From Prostheceraeus crozeri (lineage: Eukaryota; Platyhelminthes; Polycladida; Euryleptidae): 64,000 nt of DNA. This document shows, in pieces, positions 1-9,712 of the stretch. The translations under genes were made by a program, and so were the position numbers. Every line of letters begins with the position of its first letter. The stretch's first letter is position 1. The notes under the pieces are model-generated. The model saw only the letters and a list, made by a program, of their open reading frames with translations, did no database searches and had not been told where the DNA came from. The DNA is taken from the NCBI GenBank assembly GCA_907163375.1, contig CAJQUW010012891.1, positions 132,501 through 196,500 on the forward strand, read 5' to 3'.

Positions 1-415
1 CCCCCCCCCCCGACCCCCCCCCTCCCCCTCCACTTCCCCCCCCCCACCCCCCCCCCCCGCCCCCCCCCCCCCCTACCCCCCCCACCCCCCACCCCCCCAA
101 CCCCCCCCCCCGCCCCCCCGCCGCCTCGCCCCCCCCCCCCCCCCCCCCCCCCCCTCCCCCGCCCCCTCACCCCCCGCCCCCCCCCCCCACCCCCCCCCCC
201 CCACTCCCCCCCATATCCCCCACAGTTGTTCTGGTTTGGGGCCGCGCCGCGCGCGCCGGGACCGGGCGCGGCCCGCGGTGGGGCGGGGGCGATGTGGGTG
301 GTGCGCTTCGTCTCCCGGCCTTCCCGGCGCTCCGGGGTAGAAAGTTATGGTGTTGGTTGGTGGCGCCCCCCACCTCCCCCTCCCCTCACCCCCCCCCCCT
401 CCCCTCCCACCCCCG

Positions 416-462
<47 letters not shown>

Positions 463-846
463 TCCCCCCCCCCCCCCCCCCCCGCCCTCGCCCCTCCACC
501 TCCCCCCCCCCACCACCCGCCCCCACCACCCTCCCACCCCCCCGTGCCCCCCGCCTCCCCCCCTGCCACCCGCCCCGCCCCCCCGGCCTGCCCCCCCCCC
601 CCCTCCCCCACCCTTCCCCCCCCACCCCCGCCCCCACCCCTCTCCCCCCCACCCGCGCCCCCCCCCCCTCACCCTCCCCCCCCGACCGCCCCCCCAACCC
701 CATCCCCCCCCCCCCCCCCCCCCCCCCCCCCCACCCCCCTCCCCCCCCGCCCCCCCCCCCCCTCCCCCCCCTCCCCCACCCCCCCCCGCCACCCCCCCCC
801 CACACCCAACCAATCCCCCAACCCCACCCCCAATAAATCCCCCCAC
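1..846. repeat. C-rich low-complexity tract, probable artefact
   Basis: Nearly every base on the plus strand is C, with scattered A, T and G. An island of mixed, very GC-rich sequence lies at about 220-365. Long open frames exist here only because C runs lack stop codons; they read as polyproline on one strand and polyglycine on the other and are not genes. The tract sits at the window edge and is unlike the AT-rich remainder, which suggests homopolymer or dark-cycle sequencing error carried into a contig end. A real C-rich satellite cannot be excluded. Confidence 0.8.
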
Positions 847-1060
847 CTTCTCTGCCGAGGGACCGAGAATTCAGTTGAATCATGTTCATAACCAACCCCA
901 GTCCGCGACCATACCCCCCCCATTAACTGCCCCATGGAAACCGCCGCTAGTCTCGTCATGGAAACCCCCCACCCACCCTAAGGCGTCGACTCGAGTGGCT
1001 CGAAGCACCGCATCCCAATCCATTATACCCGCCTAAGACCCCCAATCCCCTAAAAACTTT
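847..1060. other. Transition zone without a recognisable gene
   Basis: C-rich sequence fades into ordinary AT-rich sequence. It holds GAATTC near 868, CCATGG near 932 and overlapping SalI and XhoI sites (GTCGACTCGAG) at 985-995. This cluster looks polylinker-like but may be chance. No coding signal is seen. Confidence 0.4.
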
Positions 1061-1063
1061 TAT

Positions 1064-1318
1064 TCACTTCACGGTAAGACTGACAGACATATCGACCGTG
1101 AAACCGCCATACATTCCGCTATGGGTTTTCCAGTGGTTTTCTGGATCTAATGCTTCGAAGCACTTCAGAATGTCATTGGAAACAGGAAACTTTTTTAGCA
1201 TATGAGTAACGGTGTCTGTCTCTCCTTTTTGAGCCTTTTGTGATATATCAAGAAGGACATTCTTCTCAACAGATTCTGACTTCGACACAGTCAACAAGAT
1301 TTCTTCAAGTGGTAGCAA
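1064..1318 (-). pseudogene. Possible hAT-like transposase fragment
   Basis: An 84-codon open frame on the minus strand contains the run FPVSNDILKCFEALDPENH. That pattern (a leucine/cysteine-rich helix ending in ALDP) occurs in the C-terminal half of many animal hAT-type and zinc-finger transposase-derived proteins. There is no DNA-binding domain, no catalytic motif and no neighbouring exon, so at best this is a short remnant. I assign it on motif resemblance only; it could be an unrelated chance frame. Confidence 0.25.
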
Positions 1319-1470
1319 TTAAGACTAAACATGCATTTTGTTTAAAGGGCTTCCTGCGCATCATCTTGCCTTAAACAGTAATTGTCAGGAATACACCCCC
1401 ACCCTGTGATTTTATTGCATTTTTGGACAAATTCTTCGGGGAAAAAAGGAAAATTGCGATCCGTGGGCGC

Positions 1471-1558
1471 ATGTCATCAGCATCACATCGTTGTTGTCGT
1501 CGCGACAATATCGCATGTCATCAGCATCACATCGTTGTTGTCGTCGCGACAATATCGC
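1471..1558. repeat. Perfect 44-bp tandem duplication
   Basis: Positions 1471-1514 are repeated exactly at 1515-1558. Each unit starts ATGTCATCAGCATCACATCG and ends with TCGCGACAATATCGC. The two copies show no difference, so the duplication is recent or a local assembly error. Confidence 0.9.
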
Positions 1559-1986
1559 AGACGTGCATTTTTAGCAATTTTCGTTTTTTCGATAAAAGTT
1601 AAGTTAATGCTTATCAGGATCATGTGTCAAAATTCCAGCGACTAATACAACCTATGTCTTCTTAATTCAACCTAAGTCACTTAAACGTTTGGCCCCAAGA
1701 ATGCCAACAAGCAATAGCTCACATGTGCATTGATAATATGGATTACACTCAATTGTAGCCTCTTCTTGGATTCAATTTGCAATATCTTGTCGATAGTAAA
1801 AGGATATTAAAAACCACAAGTTTAGATGGTTACGATTTTCAATAAGTATCGTAATCCACAGACAGTTTTTTGCTTCTCCTGAAAAGTTTGCAATTTGACG
1901 ACATGTTCTCTGATGCCATTTTCGTGATGTACCACAACTGGGAAATTAATCACCGAATTCCTTTGAAATTGTCCTCTTCATTTAAC
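1559..1986. other. No recognisable feature
   Basis: AT-rich sequence with only short, poorly supported open frames on either strand. Confidence 0.4.
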
Positions 1987-2117
1987 CCCTCCGACTTTGT
2001 TGCATTTTTAAGGAAATCTCGTGACTCAATGACTTCCGTCTTAAAAAGGAGCATTTTCATCTCTGCTTGCAATATCTTTGTGAACGTTTCAAAAGAATCA
2101 GTTTCATGAATTCTTTT
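1987..2117. repeat. Direct repeat, copy 1 of 2
   Basis: About 131 bp starting CCTCCGACTTTGTTGC and ending ATGAATTCTTTT recurs at 2525-2656 in the same orientation, with only a few differences. The copies are about 540 bp apart. No terminal inverted repeats are seen, so this may be a local duplication rather than a transposon. Confidence 0.85.
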
Positions 2118-2191
2118 ATTTGATTCGGAGGACATCCCAGGGTCGATGTAGACCAACGAAACAAGAAAAACACTCAAGGTTCTCGCGAGCG

Positions 2192-2222
2192 CTTTCGACA
2201 GACGCCGTCTGCCATCCTCAAG
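2192..2222 (-). other. PLE-like 3'-tail stem-loop motif
   Basis: Read on the minus strand the segment is TTGAGGAT, a strong hairpin (GCAGAC, loop GGC, GTCTGT), then CGAAAGC. The order TGA-G-GA, stem, CGAAA matches the conserved stem-loop near the 3' ends of several Penelope-like copies in this window (near 9580, 23080, 29420 and 49400). Direct repeat copy 1 lies just downstream on that strand. It resembles a hammerhead catalytic core, but the invariant C is T here and there is one extra base, so activity is not expected. Confidence 0.35.
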
Positions 2223-2524
2223 CAACTGAATTTTAATTCATGATACAGAAGCCATGCTGACAACAGATGATCACATCTCACTGCTTGTAGAAAGAATGAA
2301 AGGAAAAGAAAAGAAATAAAGCAATCACTGTGGACACGGAAACTTCATTCTTCGAATAAAACTAAGATTGATTTAGGTGAATTTTATGATAATGTCATGT
2401 AGCTTGCTCATTGAATAGTTTCTTCTCTTTATGTCGATTTTAACATATTTATCATCTTACTTATGTTTCACAGAATGAGTAGCATCTAATTATTCATTAT
2501 TCAGTTCTGGTAAAGAATTCTTTT

Positions 2525-2656
2525 CCTCCGACTTTGTTGCATTTTTAAGGAAATCTCGTGACTCAATGACTTCCGTCTTAAAAAAGGAGAATTTTCATCT
2601 CTGCTTGCATTATCTTTATGAACGTTTCAAAAAGAATCAGTTTCATGAATTCTTTT
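2525..2656. repeat. Direct repeat, copy 2 of 2
   Basis: Same unit as 1987-2117 with one extra A in an A run and a few substitutions. The stem-loop at 2192-2222 is not duplicated with it. Confidence 0.85.
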
Positions 2657-3390
2657 GTTGCCTATGAAACACTCCTAACTACAAAAAGTCAAGCAGCTAC
2701 GGTATACTAAGTAAATTACGACCAACGACATTAAACGACAAATTACGAATAGTATGAATAATGCACGATTGCACTGTATGACAGGTCTACTGGTATTGTA
2801 GTACTCTTCATCAATAGCTTCTGAAAAATTCAACATGCTATTATATAACAGTAGAAGTGGGCCACAAGGGTTCGAAAAAAGGTCGCATGTTCAAATCCAT
2901 ATCAGCACCAGCTTATTCCAAAAAGCACTAAAGCAGCATCTCCTGATCACTTTGGTGTTAATTTTATTGAAATTCGTGTAAAATTGGACAGGTGCGGACG
3001 AAAACAAACATGGCAAGTCCCTCAATTTCGCAGGGCCATTTTCTGCGACAGCTCGTATCAAACAATGGTTTCAACAGGAAGGGGCTGCGACTACTTATTG
3101 GCTGACTACTTATAGATGTGGAGAATCCTGGGACGTATAAATTAGCATCATTCGTGTCTTCTCTGAATAATTATGTGAATGGGTCCCCAAATTCTAGAAA
3201 TTTTCCCATTTCATTTTCATTACTCAGTTGATGGCCATGTGTATGCATTTTTTCAACCCCTTATAATATTTAATTGCTGTCTCATAGTTTTTAAAATTTA
3301 GTTTCTGAAAGACATAGTTATGTTTACTTCTAATCACATGAAGATATATGCATGGGATAGAGGCCTTATCTTGGAAGTGCATCTCTAACA
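2657..3390. other. No recognisable gene
   Basis: AT-rich. A weak tRNA-promoter-like stretch occurs near 2850-2905 (GTTCAAATCC resembles a B box), but no cloverleaf can be drawn. Otherwise nothing is seen. Confidence 0.35.
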
Positions 3391-3736
3391 GCCCTCAACA
3401 AGCTAAATGGACCGCCGGATGATTTTCGGCTGATGGCGGTTGGAAACGTACTGAGAAGGTTGGCAAGCAAATGTTTGTGTTATTTTCAAAGACAGTGCAT
3501 GACAATATATAATCTAATCAGCTTGGCGTTTCGATTTCTGGAGGAACAGAAAAAGTAGTACATAGAATAAGGCATGTTGTTGAGAAACTCTGGAATTATT
3601 TGGATTTCGTCATCATGAAGATAGATTTCAAAAATTCCTTTAACACTGTTTCGAGACAGATTTTTTGATGAATGCAATAGGAATTTCCCAGGTTTAATAC
3701 CATATCCCAAAGTGTGTTAAAATCAACATCCTTTCC
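3391..3736 (+). pseudogene. RLE-type LINE, reverse transcriptase, upstream part
   Basis: The plus strand reads ALNKLNGPPDDFRLMAVGNV followed by LRRLASKCL, then, in a shifted frame, QLGVSISGGTEKVVHRIRHV and a segment ending MKIDFKNSFNTVSRQIF. These match the conserved course of a non-LTR reverse transcriptase: the AVG-VLRRL-SK helix, the QxGVxxxGGxE block, and the catalytic DF-NxFNxV motif A. Stops and a frame shift show it is dead. The sequence continues at 4456 after a 713-bp DNA transposon. Together with 5479-6063 this is one LINE whose type carries a C-terminal restriction-like endonuclease. Confidence 0.75.
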
Positions 3737-4455
3737 CAGACCTGCCAACCTTGAAACATGAAAATCCGAGACAAATTTTATTACCGTAACTACCCGCGTA
3801 TAGGACGATACCATGTATAGGACGCAGTGGATATTTGACCCCAAAAGCGATGGAAAGACTGTGTGCCTGCGTATAGGACGCATCCTAATTTTAATCCTTA
3901 ATTTCATTATTTTTTATAGAAACGGTGTCATTAAGTTAAGTCATCTCCATTCAATTGCTACGATCGCAGTGTGTGCTGATTCATGACTCACTCATCCTGT
4001 CAGTTAAAAATATTGATATCTTGATAAATATTGACAAATATTGCAAGAATGATTATGCATAATTGACGTTTACAAGTCAACAGTATGGTCTCAAGTCTCT
4101 TCAACAGAAAGATCAGTCTGACAGCAAGATCATAAGATACATCCCACCTTATTAACAGCATTCGTCGCAAAAACTGGAATGCAAATTTGGATAACACTTA
4201 CTACCTTTTAAACTCAATAGAAGGAAATACATCCGGGCTACATAATGATTAATAAAAGACATCAGCGTGAAAACACAATGCCACTAAGAAATCCACAAAC
4301 TTCATCATAATGCATGTTTCTTTATCTTAGGATTGCGCGCGCAGCGCTAATTTTTGAAATATGCGTTCTTAAACGATCTAGAATTCATCTTAGGTTGATA
4401 AATTCAAAATCAGGGACAACTCAAAAATCCGGGACAGTTGGCAGGTCTGCTTTCC
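3731..4455. mobile_element. hAT-like non-autonomous DNA transposon, copy A (with TSDs)
   Basis: The element proper is 3737-4449 (713 bp). It starts CAGACCTGCCAAC and ends with the inverse, GTTGGCAGGTCTG, a perfect 13-bp terminal inverted repeat, and is flanked by the 6-bp target duplication CTTTCC (3731-3736 and 4450-4455). A second copy with the same ends lies at 11928-12913. Both carry GCGCGCGCAG near the right end and several ATCCGGGACA-like subterminal motifs. The CAG terminus suggests hAT; six-base duplications are known for one hAT subgroup. Three GTATAGGACG repeats lie at about 3797-3880. No transposase is present. Confidence 0.8.
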
Positions 4456-4870
4456 TGCATCACCCTCTTGGCAAGCTTAAATCTGAACTCGGAGTACAGC
4501 AGGATGACCCACTCGGTTCGATGATATTTTCGATTTCTCTTCACCAGCTGGTCCTGCATATCGTAGAAGAAATATACAATATTTTACTCCATTATTGATA
4601 TTTGGATGACGGAGTCTTCTGAGGTACAAGCACTGATCTCCTAAGGATATTGCAGTGAATTGAGGATTCGTCTGCCTGGTTTGGGCTACATGTCAGTCAT
4701 AGAAAATGTGAATTGTATTCTCATTTTGATCCAAATGCCTACCAAATTTTCAACTTCTCGGTGATCAAATTGGTTATGTTGAATTTCGTAATAACTACAT
4801 TGTTGATCGATTTGAAAAAGCAAATGACCACCTTCCTTCTTTTTCAAAGCTTCAAATCAATGTTTGATCA
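4456..4870 (+). pseudogene. RLE-type LINE, reverse transcriptase, catalytic part
   Basis: After the hAT-like insert the reverse transcriptase resumes with LGVQQDDPLGSMIF (motif B; families have GVQQGDPLGP) and then YLDDG, the catalytic motif C, followed by WFGLHVSHRKCEL, the usual GL-V-xKCEL block. Three in-frame stops in this part are all TGA at places where relatives carry tryptophan or another TGG-like codon, consistent with simple G-to-A decay. The host gene in this window ends normally with TGA, so this is not evidence for code change. The 3' end fades near 4870. Confidence 0.75.
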
Positions 4871-5009
4871 ATGAAAATGTGCATTGTGGTAGAAGTTTAT
4901 CCACTGACATACTTTTCGAAGTCGAGCCTCTCCAGCAATCTAAGCTGTCATGACATTGAGGAGTTCGACTTTGAAAATCTCCTTGAGTCATCAACGTCAG
5001 CTCATCTTA

Positions 5010-5413
5010 CTCCACGTTTAACGTCCGTTGAATCCCATCTCCTGGGGCTGGACGGTTGATGGCTCTCTTCCATTCATATCGGTTGGCAACGAGTTCTTCG
5101 GGGATTCCTATTTTCTTCAGATCTTCCGAGACACATTGACGCCATGTTCCTCTTGGTCTTCCGACGGCCCGACGCCCTGGGACTGCCATGCTTTCCATTC
5201 TCCACAAGCAGTTTCCCCCCCAGCTCTCTTTGCATGACCGAGCCATCTCAGACGTCCTCTTCTAAGACGGCTTCTAATCGTCCACGTCCCAGCTCCTTAA
5301 GACCACACATTCTTGCCTCTTCCTCACTTGATATTCCGTCACTCCATTTTACTCCAGCCATGTATCTCAGCATTCTCCGGCAACGCCAGCTCATCAAGCC
5401 AGATTAATCGCAG
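5010..5413 (-). pseudogene. LINE 3' end (L2/CR1-like), antisense insert
   Basis: The minus strand encodes the typical tail of an L2/CR1-type LINE: RMLRYMAGVKWSDGISSEEE, MCGLKELGRGRLEAV, RGRLRWLGHAKRA, then GRPRGTWRQCVSEDLKKIGI and WKRAINRP, stopping near 5010. The order (RM-RYM-GV, MCGL, RLRWxGHxxR, GRP-xxW, DLxxxGI, WRxAI) is diagnostic. The frame shifts at least once. It lies between two parts of the plus-strand RLE LINE and so inserted into it. The fragment at 30028-30699 is a relative. Confidence 0.75.
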
Positions 5414-5478
5414 TGGCCAACTCTGACGAATCATGGTTACGGGTGTTCCATTTCTAGAACAAAAAACGCACATCCTGG

Positions 5479-6063
5479 TGAATGCTGGCTTGGGCTAGAA
5501 TTATTCGGGAGTGATACGATTTGTCCAACTTGTCCTTCGGAAAAGGCACAAGTTCTTGATTCACTGGGGGATCACGCCTTGACTTGCAAGCATGGTCCCA
5601 GTGTCGTCGCTCGTCACAATTCTATGCATCTCCGATTATCGGAAACGAGCCCACCTGTCTCCTGAGCTTGAAAGAGGAGGCGATCAGGGCCATGACCAGC
5701 GTAGACCAGCCGACATTCTTTTACTTTGTTGCATCTGGGTAAGACGGCGGCTTTGGATCTCACGGTTACCCATCCGCTAAATTCAGCCTCATTATTGGAA
5801 GCGAGGGTTATCGTGGGTTCTGTAGTCGCCTCTGCTGAGAGCCAGAAGTTCACTGATAACGGTGACAAGTGCGCAAAGTTGGGCTGGGGTTGTACTCCAG
5901 TCGCCGTCATTACCTACGGACGTTGGGGAAATGTGGCTGAAAATACATTTAATCTCGCTTATCCCTCCACACCCCTACATCGACAGATGGCATTGAGGGC
6001 CTTCCTGTTGAGAATGGCAGGTGTGATCGGGGCCGGTAAACTCAAATTTTCGGACTTGCCGTA
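5479..6063 (+). pseudogene. RLE-type LINE, zinc knuckle and restriction-like endonuclease
   Basis: Reading from 5479 the strand gives LGLELFGSDTICPTC, then GDHALTCKHGPSVVARHN, a CCHC motif (CPTC ... H ... C), and after a frame change RPADI, LGKTAALDLTVTHPL, CAKLGWGCTPVAVITYGRWG and a stop at 6063. The RPAD/AALDLTV/K pattern is the PD-(D/E)xK-like endonuclease found C-terminal to the reverse transcriptase in RLE-bearing LINEs. It continues the element whose reverse transcriptase lies at 3391-3736 and 4456-4870. At least one frameshift and one stop mark it as inactive. Confidence 0.75.
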
Positions 6064-6361
6064 AAAAGCGCCACGTAGTAAGGCGTGACTTTGAAATGTT
6101 TTATAGCATTATTTAACAAGTTTTCTTCTATACTTTTTGTACCCTCCTATTTCAGATTTTTTATTTTATATTCAGTCCAATGTTTGCACTTGAATACGAG
6201 TGGAAGAAATGCATTGCGCAAGATATTCGTCTTTGATTTCATCAAAATGAATTTAGCGGCTTCATTTACTTATGAGTACTTGTATTTTCAAAATGCTGTC
6301 GATTGTGTCAATTTCTACAACTTTATTAATTCTCTCAATCGATCAATAATGTCTGAGAGCC
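6064..6361. other. AT-rich spacer between two LINE fragments
   Basis: No motif of either LINE is visible. It may be the 3' UTR of the RLE LINE or unrelated flank. Confidence 0.35.
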
Positions 6362-7083
6362 TTGACGAATTACGTGTGTGGCCGTTGTCGTGGCAGCGTC
6401 GTGCAGCCCACTAATGACTCGGTCAGCGCTCACTTGGAGGTTGACGGTGACCGATTGCAAGCAGTTAAGAATTTTTGTTACCTTGGGGACATGCTGGACG
6501 AAGGCGGGGGTGCTGTCGCTGCAGTACAGACTCGGATTCGATGTGGTTGGAGCAAGTTCAGAGAACTCTCACGCTTTTTGACAACCAAAGCACCAAATTT
6601 AAGAACAAAGGCAAAGATTTACGAAGCATGTGTCAGAAATTGCATGTTGTACGGCAGCGAAACGTGGGCCATGACGAAGGAATCTGTAAGGCGGCTTGAA
6701 GTCAACGACATGAGAATGGCGCGTTGGATGTGTGGTGTCTCTCCTCAAGATCGGATCTCAAATGAGGAAGTGAGAAGAAGGCTCGGGATAGAGGAAATTG
6801 GCGACGTCTTAAGGAGAAGGCGTCTGCGTTGGTTCGGGCATGTCACCAGAATGAATGACAGCTGTTGGACCAGGCGAGTGCAATCCATTGACGTGGCAGG
6901 GCGAAGACCAGCCGGCCGACCCAAGAAGTCATGGAGAAACAGTGTCGACGAAGATCTGCGACTACTCGGACTGGTACCCAACGATGCCCTCGATCGGGAG
7001 AAGTGGCGAGGAGCCATAAGGAGAAATCGTCGGACCCAATCAAGTTGGAGCAATCGACGCTAAATGGATTGAGTGAGTGAATA
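6362..7083 (+). pseudogene. LINE ORF2 C-terminal end (L2/CR1-like), 5' truncated
   Basis: A 233-codon open frame ending at 7063 carries the whole C-terminal pattern of an L2/CR1-type LINE: NFCYLGDMLDEGGGAVAAVQ, RIRCGWSKFRELSRFL, YEACVRNCMLYGSETW, RMARWMCGVSPQDRISNEEV, RRLGIEEIGDVLRRRRLRWF-GH, GRPKKSW and a final DREKWRGAIR. There is no reverse transcriptase catalytic core, so the copy is truncated at its 5' end as is usual for target-primed insertion. A short TGAG-rich run at 7067-7083 is a plausible 3' microsatellite tail. The frame is uninterrupted, so the copy is relatively young. It is not a host gene. Confidence 0.85.
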
Positions 7084-7537
7084 ATGTTCACCATGGAGAA
7101 GACTGTCGGTAGCTCCATTAATTTCCTTGATTCAACTACAGCTTAGAAAAACAAGAAAATTACTACGTTTGGAAATGGAGCAAACGAATACTGGTTTATA
7201 CGTGGCTGCCATTTCTTATTGTGCATAGAAATGCAAAAGTATCTCCTGAAAGACGCTTGATTTACAAAATGATCGACTTTTTTAGTGACCCTAATCATGT
7301 CAAGAGCTGGATTGAGAAATTGAAAAGTATTTTCTTCTAAGTAGCTGTAGCAAAAGGGATTTTGATAATATCAGGCTTCACACAAAGGAACAATGCTGTT
7401 TCTAAAGATATTTTATTTTGGTATATGACTATTTTCTTGAAGTTATGCTGCTTTCTCTTAGAGAATTGAAATGTGAACATTATGATTGTATGTGAAGATT
7501 TTACTAACTTTTAAACAAGCGGTGTTATGAGATACTT
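7084..7537. other. No recognisable feature
   Basis: AT-rich sequence with no defensible open frame or repeat. Confidence 0.4.
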
Positions 7538-8615
7538 TAAGGCCCTTTTCGAGTTGCCAAATCGATGTGACCTTGGCAACTCGAAAAGGTGATTATTTGC
7601 AAAAATTTGCACTTTTTACATGAACTTCCTCAAGGTCTCTTCGAAATTTTTAGTCGGTCAGAGCTCGATTATTTTGGGAAAACCGGTAATTCTAAGTTTC
7701 AAAACAAATTAGCAAATTGCACTTGCGTGTAATTCGTGATTACGTTTCATCCAAAATATTTTAATAAAACCAAAAGTTTAGATTTCTTTGTTTTACTGTA
7801 TGGCCATGCACAGGAAAATTTAAAATGTCGAAAAGCCCATGCATACAGTTTATTCTTTTGGTGTTGATGTCCAAATTTTTTTCCTATTCTCCAACTCCAA
7901 TCTCTAGTGTAGTCTTTCTGTTAATGTCCACTCATCAATTTCAGCTAAATTCATAGCACGGTGAGCACTCATCAAATACTATACATACTAATATATCAGC
8001 AGATGTTTTTTTATTTTATTTTATTTATTTATTTATTTAAAATAATACAATTTGTTACTTTTCATTGAGTAACCCCTAGCTTCGTTCATGGCTCATAGCT
8101 GTGCTAGGGGTGAAAATTCAGTAAAAAAAAATCATTGAGAGGAATAGTATTTCCTCCGCAAGTAATGCTATTCTCTGGTCGGTTTAGATGCAGTGTCTCC
8201 CATTGTTAGGCAATTGATGAGTGGACATTAACAGAAAGACTGCACTAGAGATTGGAGTTGGAGAATAGGAAAAAAAATTTGGACATCAACATCAAAAGAA
8301 TAAACTGTATGCATGGGCTTTTCGACATTTTAAATTTTCCTGTGCATGACCATACAGTAAAACAAAGAAATCTAAACTTTCGGCTTTATCAAAATATTTT
8401 GGATGAAACGTAATCACGAATTACACGCAAGTGCAATTTGCTAATTTGTTTTGAAACTTAGAATTACCGGTTTTCCCAAAATAATCGAGCTCTGACCAAC
8501 TAAAAATTTCGAAGAGACCTTGAGGAAGTTCATGTAAAAAGTGCAAATTTTTTCAAATAATCACCTTTTCGAGTTGCCAAGGTCACATCGATTTGGCAAC
8601 TCGAATATGGCCTAA
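7538..8615. mobile_element. Foldback-type DNA element with 403-bp inverted arms
   Basis: Left arm 7538-7940 and right arm 8212-8615 are reverse complements over about 400 bp with few differences. The 271-bp centre (7941-8211) carries a (TTTAT/TTTA)n run at about 8006-8040 and no coding sequence. Each outer end holds its own shorter palindrome: TTCGAGTTGCCAA, twelve bases, then TTGGCAACTCGAA. Long arms with complex termini and a simple centre are typical of foldback elements or long-TIR MITEs. No clear target-site duplication could be fixed, so the exact ends may be off by a few bases. Confidence 0.85.
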
Positions 8616-9500
8616 GATTTCTGGGATCCGTTAATGTCAGCCAAATTTTGAATTCCGAAATCGAAGATGGTAACAATACTCAAGTAGTATCCATGGTAAG
8701 TAGAAGGCAAGTCTCTCTGCAATCAAACTGATTTCACATTAACTCTAATTGGTGAATTATGGTCTGTGCCATTATATGTCATTAAGGAAGCCGCCTTAGG
8801 TGTTGAAGCTGAGGAAAATTCGGATATTTTTCTGTTTCATTGGCGGTAATTTGATTTCCTGAGAAATTCATGTCCATTTGCAGTCAGAAAATGTAAAACA
8901 TACTTTCATGAAGGACGTTGAGCAAATCATATTTCAGATCTACAGTTATGGCAGACCGGTGAACCACTGTGTTCACAAATGAAACTAACTTATGTAATCC
9001 TTCGTCATTCAAAATCCAGGTGGAGGTTGCACAGAACCAGGGAGGCATTGGAAAGCGAGCTAGTTCAAAAAGGAGAAATTTATAAAAATATAAGCGATAA
9101 AAATCAAATGCAGAGAATTTAGCAATCGAAGCAAGTATGTCACTCAGACCAGAATCCAGATAAAGAAGATTCCCCATAAAATAGAGGCAGGGAATAGAAA
9201 ACGTCGAATATTTAATCGAAATGGGATAAATTCTCTCTACATAAGAGAGGAAAAGGAAATGTCGAGTATTTAGCAATCGATGGGCCACCTGAGTCCAAGG
9301 GTTTATAGAGACCACCAATTCCGTTCCAGGATCAACTTTTTAGGCCTAATCACTAGATATGGATACGGACACACGGTTCCGTAAGTAACTTTTCCGTAAT
9401 ACCCGTTTCACTTTGTTACAGAGGAATTTCCTGAATAGAGATGAATTGGCCATTTTCAAAAGTTCGGGGATGTTATGGTGTGGTAAACATACATGTATAT
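8616..9500. other. No recognisable gene
   Basis: Contains a 144-codon minus-strand frame (8884-9318) with unremarkable, Phe/Leu/Ile-rich composition and no motif I recognise. I do not call it a gene. Confidence 0.35.
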
Positions 9501-9712
9501 GGAGGAAATTATAGGCTGTACTCGTAATCGAAAAGCGCAATCATTTGAATTTCTGCTAAAAAACAGGCCTGTCTTTCCTCTGTGAAAAAGGGTCTGGACC
9601 CGAAGCGTCAAGTGAAAACTCGTTTTTTTCTTTTTTACTAACTAACAAATAAGCAGAAATTCAAATGAGTGCGTTTCTCAGTTACGAGTGCAGCCTATAA
9701 TCATGATCCTCC
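9501..9712. repeat. Inverted repeat enclosing a PLE-type tail motif
   Basis: Arms 9501-9556 and 9653-9712 are imperfect reverse complements (GAAATTCAAATGA against TCATTTGAATTTC, and so on). The roughly 95-base loop contains GTGAAAAAGGGTCTGGACCC followed by GAAGCGTC, a degraded form of the Penelope-like 3'-tail stem-loop. This resembles the other PLEs here, whose 3' ends occur as inverted pairs, so it may be a very short PLE derivative. Confidence 0.6.

Noticed and set aside
73-1036. Long open frames of 100-257 codons on both strands
   Set aside because: They are polyproline or polyglycine readings of the C tract and carry no information beyond base composition.
2850-2905. tRNA-like stretch with GTTCAAATCC
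   Set aside because: No acceptor or anticodon stem can be formed and the A-box match is poor.
4596-4680. TGA used as tryptophan codon
   Set aside because: Three TGA stops sit at Trp-like places in the dead LINE, but the intact host gene ends in TGA and other stops occur in the LINE. Decay explains it.
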